DNA of 64,000 bases, taken from contig CAWBBW010000032.1 in NCBI GenBank assembly GCA_963787135.1, forward strand, positions 62,001 through 126,000. The letters are read 5' to 3'. Origin of the DNA: Roseiarcus sp963787135. Its GTDB lineage: Bacteria > Pseudomonadota > Alphaproteobacteria > Rhizobiales > Beijerinckiaceae. Made by a program: the position numbers and the translations under genes. The notes beneath the pieces were generated by a model. The model saw only the letters and a list, made by a program, of their open reading frames with translations. It made no database searches and had not been told where the DNA came from. This document shows, piece after piece, positions 44,523-53,764 of this stretch (position 1 is its first letter; every line of letters begins with the position of its first letter).

Positions 44523-45794
44523 TTGTCGGATCGGATCCCCATGCGCGAAGGCAACAAATTGAGCGCTGCGGCTGTCCGAAACGCCAAGGAGCCTGGCCTC
44601 TACGGCGATGGGCATGGCCTCTACCTCCAGGTCAGCGCGTTCAGGACGAAGGCCTGGGTCTTTCGGTACATGATTGATGGCGTGCCTCGAAAGATGGGCC
44701 TCGGCGCCATTCATACGACCAGCCTTGCGGAGGCCCGCGCGGCCGCCCTCGAGGCGCGCAAGCTCACCCGCAAGGGGGTCGACCCGATCGAGGCCGAGGC
44801 GGCCACGCGTCGTCAAAGGAAGCTCGAGGCGGCCAAAGCGATCTCGTTCAAGCAATGCGCCGACAAGTACATTGAGGCCAATCGGGCAAGCTGGAAAAAC
44901 GACAAACACGCCGACCAGTGGTTCGCGACCTTCAATGAGACGAGGCGCGGCAGCAAAGTCTTTCCCGCGGCCACCCAGGCGATCAATGACCTGCCGGTCT
45001 CCGCGATCGACACCGGCCTTATCCTGAAGGCTCTCGAGCCGATCTGGACGAAGACGCCGGAGTCGGCGAGCCGCATCCGCGGGCGGATCGAGCGGGTCCT
45101 GGACTGGGCGCGGGTCCGTGGATACCGCGAGGGAGAAAACCCTGCCCGCTGGGAGGGTCATCTCAAAGAGACGCTGCCGGCGCGCTCGAGGCTCACCCGC
45201 GGCCACCATGACGCCGTCCCATACGCTGATATGCCTGAGTTCATGGCCGAGCTTCGCGCGAAGCCGGGCGTCTCCGCTCGCGCGCTTGAGCTCACGGTCT
45301 TGGTGGCCGCGAGAACTAGTGAAGTCATCGGCGCCAAGTGGTCTGAGTTCGACTTGAAGACGAAGCTGTGGACAGTCCCAGCCGAACGCATGAAGGCCGG
45401 CAAAGAGCACCGGACCCCGCTCTCCGATCGCGCGCTCGAGATCCTGTCGTCGCTGCCGCGTGAGGGCGAGTTTGTGTTCTGTGGGGCGCGCTCCGGCAAG
45501 CCACTGTCAAACATGGCGATGCTCGAGCTGGTGCGCGGCATGCGCGGCAAGGGCGCGACTGTTCACGGCTTCAGGTCGAGTTTTCGCGACTGGGCGGCCG
45601 AGCAGACCTCGTATCCGAACGAGCTTTGCGAGATCGCGCTTGCGCACGCCGTCAGCGACAAAACGGAGGCTGCATATCGGCGCGGCGATATGATGGAAAA
45701 GCGACGCCGCCTCATGGCCGACTGGACGGCCTATTGCGCGCGGCCGGGACATGAACGCGATAACGTGGTCGCGATCCGGGAGGCCGTAACGTGA
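44523..45794 (+). CDS. int: Tyrosine recombinase / P4-type integrase
   Basis: The 423-residue integrase has the N-terminal DUF4102 arm-binding domain (KEPGLYGDGHGLYLQVSAF, WVFRYMIDGVPRKMGLG), a core-binding domain and the catalytic domain. Catalytic residues are Arg in AARTSEVIGAKW, His-x-x-Arg in TVHGFRSSFRDW, and Tyr in KTEAAYRRGD. P4-type integrases drive satellites, prophages and genomic islands into tRNA or other genes. Its stop overlaps the next gene start (GTGA). Confidence 0.95.
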   Translation: MSDRIPMREGNKLSAAAVRNAKEPGLYGDGHGLYLQVSAFRTKAWVFRYMIDGVPRKMGLGAIHTTSLAEARAAALEARKLTRKGVDPIEAEAATRRQRKLEAAKAISFKQCADKYIEANRASWKNDKHADQWFATFNETRRGSKVFPAATQAINDLPVSAIDTGLILKALEPIWTKTPESASRIRGRIERVLDWARVRGYREGENPARWEGHLKETLPARSRLTRGHHDAVPYADMPEFMAELRAKPGVSARALELTVLVAARTSEVIGAKWSEFDLKTKLWTVPAERMKAGKEHRTPLSDRALEILSSLPREGEFVFCGARSGKPLSNMAMLELVRGMRGKGATVHGFRSSFRDWAAEQTSYPNELCEIALAHAVSDKTEAAYRRGDMMEKRRRLMADWTAYCARPGHERDNVVAIREAVT

Positions 45795-46558
45795 ACAAAT
45801 GGGGAGTCCCGGACTGGCTGCGCCCCCAAGACTATCCCGCGCCTGAAGGACCCGGCGCCATGATGATGTGGGCGTGGGAGTTCCTTCGCCGAAATGAAGA
45901 ATATCGCGATTTTTGGCTGACCAAAGCCGAGCCGCTCATTCCCGCTGACCGTACAATGTCATGGCGTTATTCTCGAGAAATGCGCGAGAGGTTTGGGATC
46001 GGGAATCCGTGGAGCCCGCGACAAAATAGCCATATCCCGAGTTTTGAGGACCTCGGAACGGCTTACGTCTACGCGCCCGCGAGTACGTACGAGTTCCTCT
46101 GCGCGCAAAATGATGCCGCCCCCCTTGCCAAGCCTTTCGTACGGGCAACTTCAGCGAATACAAGCAAGAAAACAATTTTGGAGGATTCTAAGCTCGCGCT
46201 CTCTTGGTTCGAAATGGGTTTTGCGATCGATCTGAGATTTCCGCTCGATGATCAACTAAAAGACATTCGGAAATTGGCTCAGGAGGAACAGCTCGCACTC
46301 AAGAAAGCCGGACGTATCGACCCGAAGACCGCGAGGACGTCGGACCAGTACGTTCTGTATCTTCGCATTTTAGATGCCGGGAGCGCCGGGGTGAAGCGCT
46401 CCGTTGTAGAGGACGCTTTGTTCCCCGATATCAACAATCATTACCCGGAAAGGAAACGATCGAAGGCTTTTGACAACGCGCGAACCGAGGCGCGCCGCCT
46501 TCGGGACTCGGGTTACCGCGCCCTAGCCTATCGCGTCAAAGGTTCTCTCGACCCTTAA
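45791..46558 (+). CDS. DUF6499-like N-terminal domain protein, coupled to integrase
   Basis: The 255-residue product starts VPDWLRPQDYPAPEG then MMMWAWEFLRRNEEYRDFW, a motif found at the start of DUF6499/DUF2285-type regulators of mobile elements. The C-terminal half (about 150-255) is charged and helical (IRKLAQEEQLALKKAGRID, ARTEARRLRDSGYRALAYR) and could bind DNA. It is translationally coupled to int by a GTGA overlap, so it may act in integration/excision control. Its codons are less GC-rich than those of int. Confidence 0.65.
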   Translation: MNKWGVPDWLRPQDYPAPEGPGAMMMWAWEFLRRNEEYRDFWLTKAEPLIPADRTMSWRYSREMRERFGIGNPWSPRQNSHIPSFEDLGTAYVYAPASTYEFLCAQNDAAPLAKPFVRATSANTSKKTILEDSKLALSWFEMGFAIDLRFPLDDQLKDIRKLAQEEQLALKKAGRIDPKTARTSDQYVLYLRILDAGSAGVKRSVVEDALFPDINNHYPERKRSKAFDNARTEARRLRDSGYRALAYRVKGSLDP

Positions 46559-46658
46559 ATAATCCAGGAGCTAATTCAGGATATATTTGCCTCGCCGGAT
46601 TCCCGAAAGTTGTGTCCAACGTCCGAATCGATCCCCTCGGACATTGGAGGTTTCACCA

Positions 46659-46880
46659 ATGGCTCGCAATGTTCTGCGCAAGCCGGCAGTCCTGAAGGCG
46701 ACCGGCTGGTCGAATTCGACGCTCTACACAAAGATCGCCGAAGGCAAGTTCCCGAAGCCTACGAAGCTCGATCCGCAAGGCCGCGTCGTCTTTTGGTTTG
46801 AAGATGAGGTCGCCGAGGTTCAGCGACGGGCGGTCGAGCGCGCCAGCTCGGAGGCCGTCCAGCCCGGCGCCGAAGCCTGA
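46659..46880 (+). CDS. alpA: AlpA-family regulator
   Basis: The 73-residue MerR-like helix-turn-helix protein (VLRKPAVLKATGWSNSTLYTKIAEGKFPKPTKL) belongs to the AlpA family, known from P4-like satellites as activators or excision factors acting on integrase. GGAGG lies at good distance before the ATG. An inward terminator follows seven bases after its stop. Confidence 0.9.
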   Translation: MARNVLRKPAVLKATGWSNSTLYTKIAEGKFPKPTKLDPQGRVVFWFEDEVAEVQRRAVERASSEAVQPGAEA

Positions 46881-46886
46881 ACGAAA

Positions 46887-46914
46887 ATGGCCGCTCCATC
46901 GTCGGAGCGGCCAT
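46887..46914 (+). terminator. Rho-independent terminator after alpA
   Basis: A perfect 11-bp stem (ATGGCCGCTCC 46887-46897, GGAGCGGCCAT 46904-46914) with a 6-base loop is followed by CTTGGTTTCTT. It closes the integration/regulation module. Confidence 0.88.
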
Positions 46915-47365
46915 CTTGGTTTCTTGGGGGGCGGCAGGTGCGGCGCCACGGTTTTGCAGGCCACCGGCTCCTCGCCTCCATCAACTTTAGCGGACTAAAA
47001 GTACGTCGTCACACCCGTGCATTTAGCCCGCTCCGAACTGGAGCGCAAGCCAAATGAGCGATCTCCTCGCCAGGGGCGGCGAAACCAGGACCCTCACCCG
47101 GCCTCGAAGCAGAGAGAGCCATAGGGGGAGCTGAAGTATGAAGCCCGCCCAACCGCCGCTTCCTGAAGAGATCATCAACTTCATGAAGCTTTGTGAGGCA
47201 TGCGGCGCGACAACACAAGACTTAACCATCTTGGCGCGGCGGATCCGCGCCTTCCGAAGAATTGCGGTCGACCTCGGACGCAAGGACCAAGGCCGGACGC
47301 AGTATAGACCCGACACAGCGTCGCTGCACCGGGAATTCAACCCTCAGAATAGAGGAAATAGCATC
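46915..47365. promoter_or_regulatory. Region before the replication module
   Basis: About 450 bases. The frame of the next gene stays open upstream to an ATG at 47138 (MKPAQPPLPEEIINFMKLC), which could be an N-terminal extension or chance. The rest has no supported gene and should contain the promoter of the replication genes. Confidence 0.4.
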
Positions 47366-48010
47366 ATGAGCAGCGCCACGTACAACGACCCAATGCAAGA
47401 GGCGGCCGACGAAGCCAGTGGCTTCGAGGGCCTAGTCGTTAAGCACAACTGCAAAGATGGCGTCGTCTATCTCGACGGAACGCCTGTTGGCCCTGGCTTC
47501 AACGCCTGCCTTTTTATCTCAGAGGCCAGGCACGGCTCGCTTGAGTTCGACGCCGACCAGAATCTCACGTTCAAGGAGATCCTGCGCTACGCCGACGTCA
47601 AGCCGCCCAGGGGCAAATGGGAGCCCGGCCGCAAGCTTAATACATCTGTGCTCGGCATCGACACGAGCACAAACCAGCTCCTGACGTACATAGGCGCTAG
47701 TTGGGCCGTCCGGACAGCTTTTGAAGCCCAGCTTCTGAAGCCGTTTCAGAGGATGAACGGGCGGGGGTTCCCGGTCGTGAGCTTGGGCTTCAAGGCGGAC
47801 AAAGACGCCAACGGCAACCACCGGCCCACCTTCACCATCGTGGGCTGGAGGCCCCGCAGCGCCTTCGCGGAAATCCTGGGCGAAGGGACACCAGCGCTTC
47901 TCCTGGATGGGCCTGTTGAGGGCATCGCTGACATGAGGCCAGCGGCGCCGATCACCGAAGACGCCCTCGCCGGCGCCGGGCATCCGCTCGACGACGACAT
48001 TCCATTTTGA
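47366..48010 (+). CDS. Phage-type protein with SSB-like acidic C-terminal tip
   Basis: The 214-residue product is not a recognised OB-fold SSB, but its last residues are HPLDDDIPF, the exact kind of acidic tip that bacterial single-strand binding proteins use to recruit repair and replication proteins. The body contains beta-rich stretches (KDGVVYLDGTPVGPGFNACLF, RPTFTIVGWRPRSAF). It sits directly before primase and RepA-like genes. AGAGGAAATAGCATC precedes the ATG. I infer an element-encoded single-strand DNA-binding protein. Confidence 0.65.
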   Translation: MSSATYNDPMQEAADEASGFEGLVVKHNCKDGVVYLDGTPVGPGFNACLFISEARHGSLEFDADQNLTFKEILRYADVKPPRGKWEPGRKLNTSVLGIDTSTNQLLTYIGASWAVRTAFEAQLLKPFQRMNGRGFPVVSLGFKADKDANGNHRPTFTIVGWRPRSAFAEILGEGTPALLLDGPVEGIADMRPAAPITEDALAGAGHPLDDDIPF

Positions 48011-48074
48011 GGCCGGGCTACTACGGCGCCGTCACGGTGGCGGCGCCGAACTCTTTCTACATGCGCAAACGAAA

Positions 48075-49031
48075 ATGGCCGGCATTCCCGATGATCTCAT
48101 CGAGCTGGCCCGAGAGGCAAATATCCTCGAGGCTGCGCAAGCCTATGGCGCGCCCCTGAAGCGCGTCGGGCTTCATGAATATGCGGGCCCATGCCCGGTG
48201 TGCGGAGGGCAAGACCGCTTCAGCGTCAACACGAAAAAGCAGATCTGGAACTGCCGCTACTGCGGCGTCGGCGGAGACACCATCGCGTTGGTGCAGCATG
48301 CCGAGGGCGTCAACTTCCTGGACGCCGTCGAGAAGCTCACCGGCGGGCGCTGGAAGCCCTCATCGGCAGCCAAGGCTGTGACAGCCACCAACACTGTCAA
48401 AGCGGCTCCCGAGGCTTCTGACGAGGCCGGGCGGCTCAAGCGCGCAGCCACCATCTGGAACGCGGCGTCGCCCATCGCCCGGACCGATGGCGAAGCCTAT
48501 CTCGAGCGGCGCGGAATTTTCCTGGACGACGTTCCCGAACACGGCGGCCTTCGATGGGCGCCGCGGTGCCCATGGGAAGCCGGGACGGCGCCCTGCATCG
48601 TCGCCAGGTACACCGGCGCCGTGATGAACGAGCCGCGCGGGCTCTGGCGCCGACCGATCAACGGCGAGAAGCCGAAGGCGCTCGGGCCCACGGCGGGATG
48701 CGTCATCCGGCTTTGGCCCGATGAACAGGTCGATCTCGTCCTCGTGCTCGGTGAAGGCGTCGAGACAACGCTAGCCGCCGCAACCCGGATAACACACCGC
48801 GGGACATATCTGCGCCCGGCATGGGCGGCTGGATCAGCCGCCAACATGGCCACGTTTCCCGCGCTCACCGGCATCGAGAGCCTGACGCTGCTCGTCGACA
48901 ATGACGAGAACGGCGCCGGTCAGCTCGCAGCCGAACAATGCGCCCGTCGCTGGGCGGACGTCGGAAAGGAAGTCATTCGATTGACGCCGGGGAAAGGCGG
49001 CGTCGACTTCAACGATCTGGTGAGGCCATGA
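48075..49031 (+). CDS. CHC2 zinc finger / Toprim DNA primase
   Basis: The 318-residue product has a CHC2-like zinc ribbon (Cys40, Cys43, Cys60, Cys63 in CPVCGGQDRFS and WNCRYCGVGGD) and a C-terminal Toprim domain (LVLGEGVETTLAAA with the catalytic Glu, LTLLVDNDENGAG with the DxD). It makes RNA primers for replication of the element. Its stop overlaps the RepA-like start (ATGA), so primase and helicase are made together. It is shorter than DnaG and lacks a helicase-binding domain. Confidence 0.9.
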   Translation: MAGIPDDLIELAREANILEAAQAYGAPLKRVGLHEYAGPCPVCGGQDRFSVNTKKQIWNCRYCGVGGDTIALVQHAEGVNFLDAVEKLTGGRWKPSSAAKAVTATNTVKAAPEASDEAGRLKRAATIWNAASPIARTDGEAYLERRGIFLDDVPEHGGLRWAPRCPWEAGTAPCIVARYTGAVMNEPRGLWRRPINGEKPKALGPTAGCVIRLWPDEQVDLVLVLGEGVETTLAAATRITHRGTYLRPAWAAGSAANMATFPALTGIESLTLLVDNDENGAGQLAAEQCARRWADVGKEVIRLTPGKGGVDFNDLVRP

Positions 49032-50320
49032 ACGATCGTTACTCCCTGACTCCAAGTGATCGGCTCGACATCGTCGAGGAAGTGGGAGTGACGGCGGAAC
49101 GCCGCGGCGAACGCGAGGCCAAGAAAGATCACAAGGACAACGGCGGCGGCAAAGCCGACCAAGGCCCGGCTGTTCTCGATGTCCTTGACGTCGGCGACGA
49201 CGATCAACCGATCCCGCCGCGCGAGTGGTTGCTTGGCAACGCCTTTTGCCGCGAGTTCGTGTCCGGCGTGATCGCTCCAGGCGCAGGCTCTAAGACGACG
49301 CTGCGCCTTGCGCAGGCGCTGTCTCTTACGTCTGGACGTTCCCTGACAGGCGAGCATGTTTTTGTTCGCTGCAACGTGCTGTTCATTTGCCTCGAAGACG
49401 GGATGAAGGAGCTGCGCCGGCGCGTCAAGGCGGGGATGATCCATCACAATGTCAGCCGCGCGGATGTGAAGGGGCGCCTGTTCTTGACGACGCCAACGCG
49501 CATAAAGCTGGCGCAGTACGGCCCCAAGAATTCAGTCGTTGCTGGCGATCTGGACCGGGCGATCCGCAATTTCGTCGACGAGAAGAAAATCGATCTGGTG
49601 ATGATCGACCCGATCAAGAAAGCGCACGCCGTCGAAGAAAACAGCAACGACGACATGGACGCCGTAATCACCATTTGTGCGGCGCTCGCCATCGAGAAGT
49701 GCATAGCCGTTGACGTCTCGTCGCACGAGAGGAAGGCCGGCCAGCCCGAGGCGGGGGACGCCAACCGGGCGCGCGGCGCTGGGTCGATGAAGGACGGAGG
49801 TCGCCTTATGTACACGAACACGTCGATGACCGAGGTCGAGGCGAAAACCTTCGGCGTCTCTGAGGACGAGCGGAGGCTCCTGTTTCGCGTCGACAGCGCC
49901 AAGGTCAACTTGGCCCCGCCGTCAGCCACCGCGCGATGGTTCAAGCTCGTTGGCGTTAACCTCGACAACGGCAACGACACCTACCCCAGCGGCGACTCCG
50001 TGCAGACCGTCGAGTGTTGGACGCCCCCCGCGATGTTTGAAGGGTTTTCGACAGCAGACCTCAACAAGGCGCTGGATAAGCTGCGCTCGGGGATGGGCGA
50101 CGGCAGACTCTACTCGGTCGCGCCGTCGGCCAAAGTCCGGGCGGCATGGCGCGTGCTGAAAGAAATTTGCCCCACCCAAACCGAACAACGCTGCCGTAAC
50201 ATCATCGCCACATGGGTGAAAAAAGACGTGCTCACCATCGGCTCATACCACGATGAGAAGGAGCGAAAAGAGGTTGAGGGCATCACTGCAGCCAAGGTGG
50301 TGGGGGTCGAAATTGGTTGA
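49028..50320 (+). CDS. RepA-like AAA ATPase / replicative helicase
   Basis: The 430-residue RecA-fold ATPase resembles RSF1010-type RepA helicases. It has Walker A APGAGSKTT (about 83-91), with Ser-Lys-Thr-Thr in place of GKT/GKS, Walker B LVMIDPIKKAHA, and a sensor-like RGAGSMKDGGRLMY. A C-terminal extension (about 330-430) could bind DNA. The arrangement primase-RepA is that of satellite or plasmid self-replication. Loop start and length are otherwise standard. Confidence 0.85.
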   Translation: MNDRYSLTPSDRLDIVEEVGVTAERRGEREAKKDHKDNGGGKADQGPAVLDVLDVGDDDQPIPPREWLLGNAFCREFVSGVIAPGAGSKTTLRLAQALSLTSGRSLTGEHVFVRCNVLFICLEDGMKELRRRVKAGMIHHNVSRADVKGRLFLTTPTRIKLAQYGPKNSVVAGDLDRAIRNFVDEKKIDLVMIDPIKKAHAVEENSNDDMDAVITICAALAIEKCIAVDVSSHERKAGQPEAGDANRARGAGSMKDGGRLMYTNTSMTEVEAKTFGVSEDERRLLFRVDSAKVNLAPPSATARWFKLVGVNLDNGNDTYPSGDSVQTVECWTPPAMFEGFSTADLNKALDKLRSGMGDGRLYSVAPSAKVRAAWRVLKEICPTQTEQRCRNIIATWVKKDVLTIGSYHDEKERKEVEGITAAKVVGVEIG

Positions 50321-50955
50321 TGGAGAGGAAGGAGAACCGACATGGGTGCGGGCTATTCAGCCGCCGAGGAAGAAGGGAAGAAATCCGCTGAGCCGAGGCC
50401 AACCAATGAGCAATGATCGGACGCCCGGACAGATACCCTCACGACCCGCTCCCGACGTCACGGCGAACGCACATGGCGCCGCATCGGCGAAACGTGACCA
50501 CGTCACCCGAGACGGCCGCCACGTCGTCCCGTCGTCTGGCAGACACCATGCGTCACCTGCGGCGAGCCATTTCAGGTCGAGACAAACGACGCGCGCGAGA
50601 AATCCGGGAAGTTCATGACAACGACATGCCGGGCGCATCGAAAACGAGGGAAGCTCGCTAAGGCTGCGCCTCCCAGCCCTCCGACTAGGCCCACAATGAC
50701 CGCCCCCTCCAACTGCGAAGTGGGCCGTTTCTCACCGCGCATCCATCGCGCAGTTACAAATGCGCGATCATAAGATTTGCGCTGAGGTAAAACCCATTGC
50801 GCATTGAGCTGCGCATGGGGTTTTCCGTCACAGCGCAATCACGCCGCACGACGCAACCCTTCGAAGGAAGCCCCTCCTCTTTCGCTCGCGAATACACGGG
50901 GGACAAAGTCCATCCTTCGCTGCTTTCCTTTCTTCGCTGGTAAGAGGACCAAATC
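50321..50955. other. Non-coding segment with palindrome cluster (candidate origin)
   Basis: No gene is convincing in these 630 bases; overlapping frames near 50407-50661 lack family signals. Two adjacent inverted repeats stand out: a perfect 8-bp stem (ATCGCGCA 50745-50752, TGCGCGAT 50761-50768) and a 15-base, 13-paired stem (50789-50803 with 50810-50824, flanked by AAAA and TTTT). Both contain GCGCA cores. The place, right after the primase/helicase genes, suits an origin of replication; the second stem could instead be a terminator. Confidence 0.45.
50789..50824 (+). terminator. Long hairpin with T run, terminator or origin element
   Basis: AAAACCCATTGCGCA pairs with TGCGCATGGGGTTTT across a 6-base loop, ending in TTTT. 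It could end the replication operon in either direction. See the non-coding segment entry for the origin alternative. Confidence 0.5.
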
Positions 50956-51219
50956 ATGAGTCAAAACATGAACACCTACCCCCCTTTCCTCGCTGGCCGC
51001 ACGAGCAGCGCCCGTCCACCCACTTCGCTCACCGCTCAGATCGCCGCCGTCGAGCGTGCGTACGACGATGTTCCAAGGGTCAAGCGATGGACGACCGAAG
51101 GGATAGTCCTTCTGGAACAAAGGTACCTGTCGGACGCCATCACGACGCTGCGCTGGGTCGATGCTCATTTGGTTGAAATAAAGGAATTCCTTGCTTGGCG
51201 GGAGGATCGGGGTGCGTGA
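50956..51219 (+). CDS. Small element-encoded protein, unknown
   Basis: The 87-residue product (MSQNMNTYPPFLAGRTSS...) is helical in its second half (IAAVERAYDDVPRVKRW, LLEQRYLSDAITTLRWVDAHL). A good AAGAGG site precedes the ATG. No family recognised; the size and place are usual for accessory phage or satellite genes. Confidence 0.55.
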   Translation: MSQNMNTYPPFLAGRTSSARPPTSLTAQIAAVERAYDDVPRVKRWTTEGIVLLEQRYLSDAITTLRWVDAHLVEIKEFLAWREDRGA

Positions 51220-51641
51220 ACGAGCAAACCGCGCGGCAAGGGCCCTCGATTCTCCGCCGGTCAGGTCCAGCTTTACCTCCCGCCCGGCGGCTGGCTGGAC
51301 CCGGTCGCGAATGACCCCAAGCCGACATGGCGCCGCCGTTCCCGAACACAAATGCCCTCGGCCCCTCTTTTTCTCGCCAGCGCCGCCGTCTCGAGCTCGG
51401 TGTTAGCGGAAGCTATCTCCGCCGAATGCACAACTATCTCTCATCGTTAGTCCGACGGCATCCGACTGCGTACATATCTACGCACAGAAAGACCTTGCGG
51501 GCAGCGGGCGTTCGGGCGCACAATGGGGGTAGGCACCGGGGGCGGCGGAATCGGCTGCGCGCTGTCGCGTGCAGGTCGAGGCAGGTTTGAAGCGAGGATG
51601 TAGCGAGAAAGGCGGAGGGTCGCCGAAGTGAAGAGGTTGGT
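51220..51641. other. Region without a supported gene
   Basis: About 420 bases of mixed composition between two small element genes. Frames present are anonymous and have no ribosome site. Possible promoter for the packaging genes. Confidence 0.4.
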
Positions 51642-52025
51642 TTGACGCAAAGTGGTGTTGTGGAAATGCCCGCACGGCCGAGACGCTACGTTCCGCAGCG
51701 CGACCCTCGTCGGTTGGCTCCCGACATCGATATGCGCTCGGCTGACGGGTTGAGGTTCTCTGCTATCTTTGACGCGCTGACGTTGGAGTTCGCCGACGCA
51801 AGTCCGGATCGCATCCGGGATATTGCTGTCCTGCGGTTCGCCGCGGAGAAGGCGCTTGCGGTCGGCAATTTCGAGGACGTGGTCCGACTGCACAACACGA
51901 TCGAGCGCAAGGAGTTGCGGCTCCGGGCCATCCTGAAGGTCAAGCGGCTTGAACAGGGGTCGCAGCCTCCCGAAGGCCTGCGGGGCAAGTTATCGCTGCG
52001 CTACGCCAAGGACGGTGCGCCATGA
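51642..52025 (+). CDS. Protein upstream of terminase, possible small terminase subunit
   Basis: The 127-residue product is basic at the N-terminus (PARPRRYVPQRDPRRLAPDID) and helical in the middle (RIRDIAVLRFAAEKALAVGN, EDVVRLHNTIERKELRLRAIL). It sits two genes upstream of the large terminase and is coupled to the next gene by an ATGA overlap. That position fits a small terminase, but no family motif is seen. Start is a TTG with AAGAGG; ATG 51666 is an alternative. Confidence 0.5.
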   Translation: MTQSGVVEMPARPRRYVPQRDPRRLAPDIDMRSADGLRFSAIFDALTLEFADASPDRIRDIAVLRFAAEKALAVGNFEDVVRLHNTIERKELRLRAILKVKRLEQGSQPPEGLRGKLSLRYAKDGAP

Positions 52026-52231
52026 GCCTCAGGACGGTCGAGGGCGCGTTCTGGCAGCGCCCCGTCGCGCGAAGGCCGTCCCTGCGGCTCCCAGAGGCCG
52101 CCGTGGCGGTTCTGGCGACGAGGGTCGCCATGACCACAACCCAGCGCACGGGCTACGTCTATCGGATCGCCGCGCTCGATCAGGTCTACAGAGCCGCCGA
52201 AGCCGCCAACAGTGCGGAGGCTTCGCCGTGA
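52022..52231 (+). CDS. Small protein coupled to terminase, unknown
   Basis: The 69-residue product overlaps both neighbours (ATGA at its start, GTGA at its end), so it lies in one translationally coupled chain with the terminase. Basic N-terminal half and an alanine-rich helical tail (RIAALDQVYRAAEAANSAEA). No family recognised. Confidence 0.55.
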   Translation: MSLRTVEGAFWQRPVARRPSLRLPEAAVAVLATRVAMTTTQRTGYVYRIAALDQVYRAAEAANSAEASP

Positions 52232-53676
52232 ACGTCATTGACGTCATGAACGATGCGGAAGCGTTCGCGTCGTGGTTTGAGGGGCCATCGTGGGATGCGT
52301 GGCGCGTCATCCTGAAGGCGGCCTACGCGCTGCCGATGACGCCGCAGGAGCTTATTGCGTTCGGCGAGCTTGGCGGCGGACGTTCGCCGCCATCGAGGCG
52401 CGTCCGAGAGCTTTTTGTGGTCGGCGGCCGAAGGGGCGGAAAAGATTCGATTGCGAGCTTGCTTGCGGTGTACGCGGCGACGCTTGAGGAGGGGCATCGC
52501 GGGCGGTTGCGTCCGGGGGAGAAGGCTCTCGTTCAACTTCTCGCAGTTGACCGCGATCAATCGAAAATTGTGCTTGGCTACATCCGCTCGTATTTCGATG
52601 AAATTCCTGATCTTCGGGCGATGATCGTTCGCGAGACGCGCAACGGGTTTGACCTTAACAACGACGTCTCGATCAGCATCACGACCAACAGTTTCCGGCA
52701 GGTTCGGGGGCAGACGGTGGTGCTTTCGATCTTCGACGAATGCGCATTCTGGAAGGACGAGACGAGCGTAAAGCCTGACGTTGAGACCTATCGCGCGGTC
52801 AAGCCTTCGCTGGCGACATTGCCGGGCAGCATGTTGGTTGCGATTAGCAGTCCCTATCGCAAGAGCGGTCTATTGTACGACAAATGGCGGGCGCATTTCG
52901 GCAAGGACAGCGACGACGTTTTGGTGATTCAGGCGTCGAGCCGCATGCTTAATCCGACGCTAGACGCTTCGCTGGTTGAGCAAGCGCTTCAGGACGATCC
53001 CGCTGCGGCGCGGTCGGAGTGGCTGGGGGAGTGGCGCAACGATCTTGCGAGCTTCATCGACATCGAATTGATCGAGTCTTGCATTGATAGGGGCGTGCTG
53101 GTCAGGCCGCCGAAGTGGGGCGTTCGCTATGTCGCATTTGTCGATGCCGCGAGCGGCACCGGGCAGGATGCGTTTGCGGTCGGGATCGCGCATCAGGACA
53201 AGGATGAGATCATCCTCGATCTTGTGCATGATGTGAAACCGCCCTTCTCGCCGTCGCAGGCCATCGCTGAGGTTTGCGGGCTGCTGGTCGGCTATGGCGT
53301 TAAGTCGGTCATGGGCGACAAGTACGCGCCGGGGTTCGTCTCGGAAAGCTTCCAGCGGCATCAGGTGCGTTATGCCTATAGCGAGCGCGATAGGTCGCAA
53401 ATTTATGTCGAAGCGTTGCCGTTGCTGACGAGCGGGCGTGCGCGCCTGATCGACAACAAGAAGTTGACGCTTCAGTTCGCGTCGCTTGAGAGGCGGACTT
53501 CGCCGGGCGGACGGGACCGCATCGATCATGGGTTGAGCGGTCATGACGACCTTTGCAACGCGGCGGCGGGGGCGCTGGTCGAGGCGGCGACGGGCCGGAA
53601 GCCGATGAAGATCAGCGAAGAGGCGCTGAAGCGCGCGGCGCAGCCTAGCCCGTACGTGTGGGCTGGCCGGCTGTGA
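52228..53676 (+). CDS. terL: Phage terminase large subunit
   Basis: The 482-residue packaging motor has Walker A VVGGRRGGKDS (about 65-74), Walker B VVLSIFDECAFW, coupling motif MLVAISSPYRKSG and a C-terminal RNase H-like nuclease domain with acidic residues in YVAFVDAASGTGQDAF, VKSVMGDKYAPGF and GHDDLCNAAAGALVEA. The GTG start overlaps the previous stop. TerL cuts and pumps DNA into procapsids. No portal, protease or capsid gene follows, which is unusual for a prophage. Confidence 0.93.
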   Translation: MNVIDVMNDAEAFASWFEGPSWDAWRVILKAAYALPMTPQELIAFGELGGGRSPPSRRVRELFVVGGRRGGKDSIASLLAVYAATLEEGHRGRLRPGEKALVQLLAVDRDQSKIVLGYIRSYFDEIPDLRAMIVRETRNGFDLNNDVSISITTNSFRQVRGQTVVLSIFDECAFWKDETSVKPDVETYRAVKPSLATLPGSMLVAISSPYRKSGLLYDKWRAHFGKDSDDVLVIQASSRMLNPTLDASLVEQALQDDPAAARSEWLGEWRNDLASFIDIELIESCIDRGVLVRPPKWGVRYVAFVDAASGTGQDAFAVGIAHQDKDEIILDLVHDVKPPFSPSQAIAEVCGLLVGYGVKSVMGDKYAPGFVSESFQRHQVRYAYSERDRSQIYVEALPLLTSGRARLIDNKKLTLQFASLERRTSPGGRDRIDHGLSGHDDLCNAAAGALVEAATGRKPMKISEEALKRAAQPSPYVWAGRL

Positions 53677-53764
53677 CGGCGGGGCATCAGACCATTTCGG
53701 CGAGGCAGCAGGTGACCAACATCACGGGCGGACGACGATTCTGGTCACCATTGAATATCGTCTG

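Noticed and set aside
50407..50661. Small genes in overlapping frames after repA
   Set aside because: Frames are arginine-rich shadows without ribosome site, family signal or consistent codon use.
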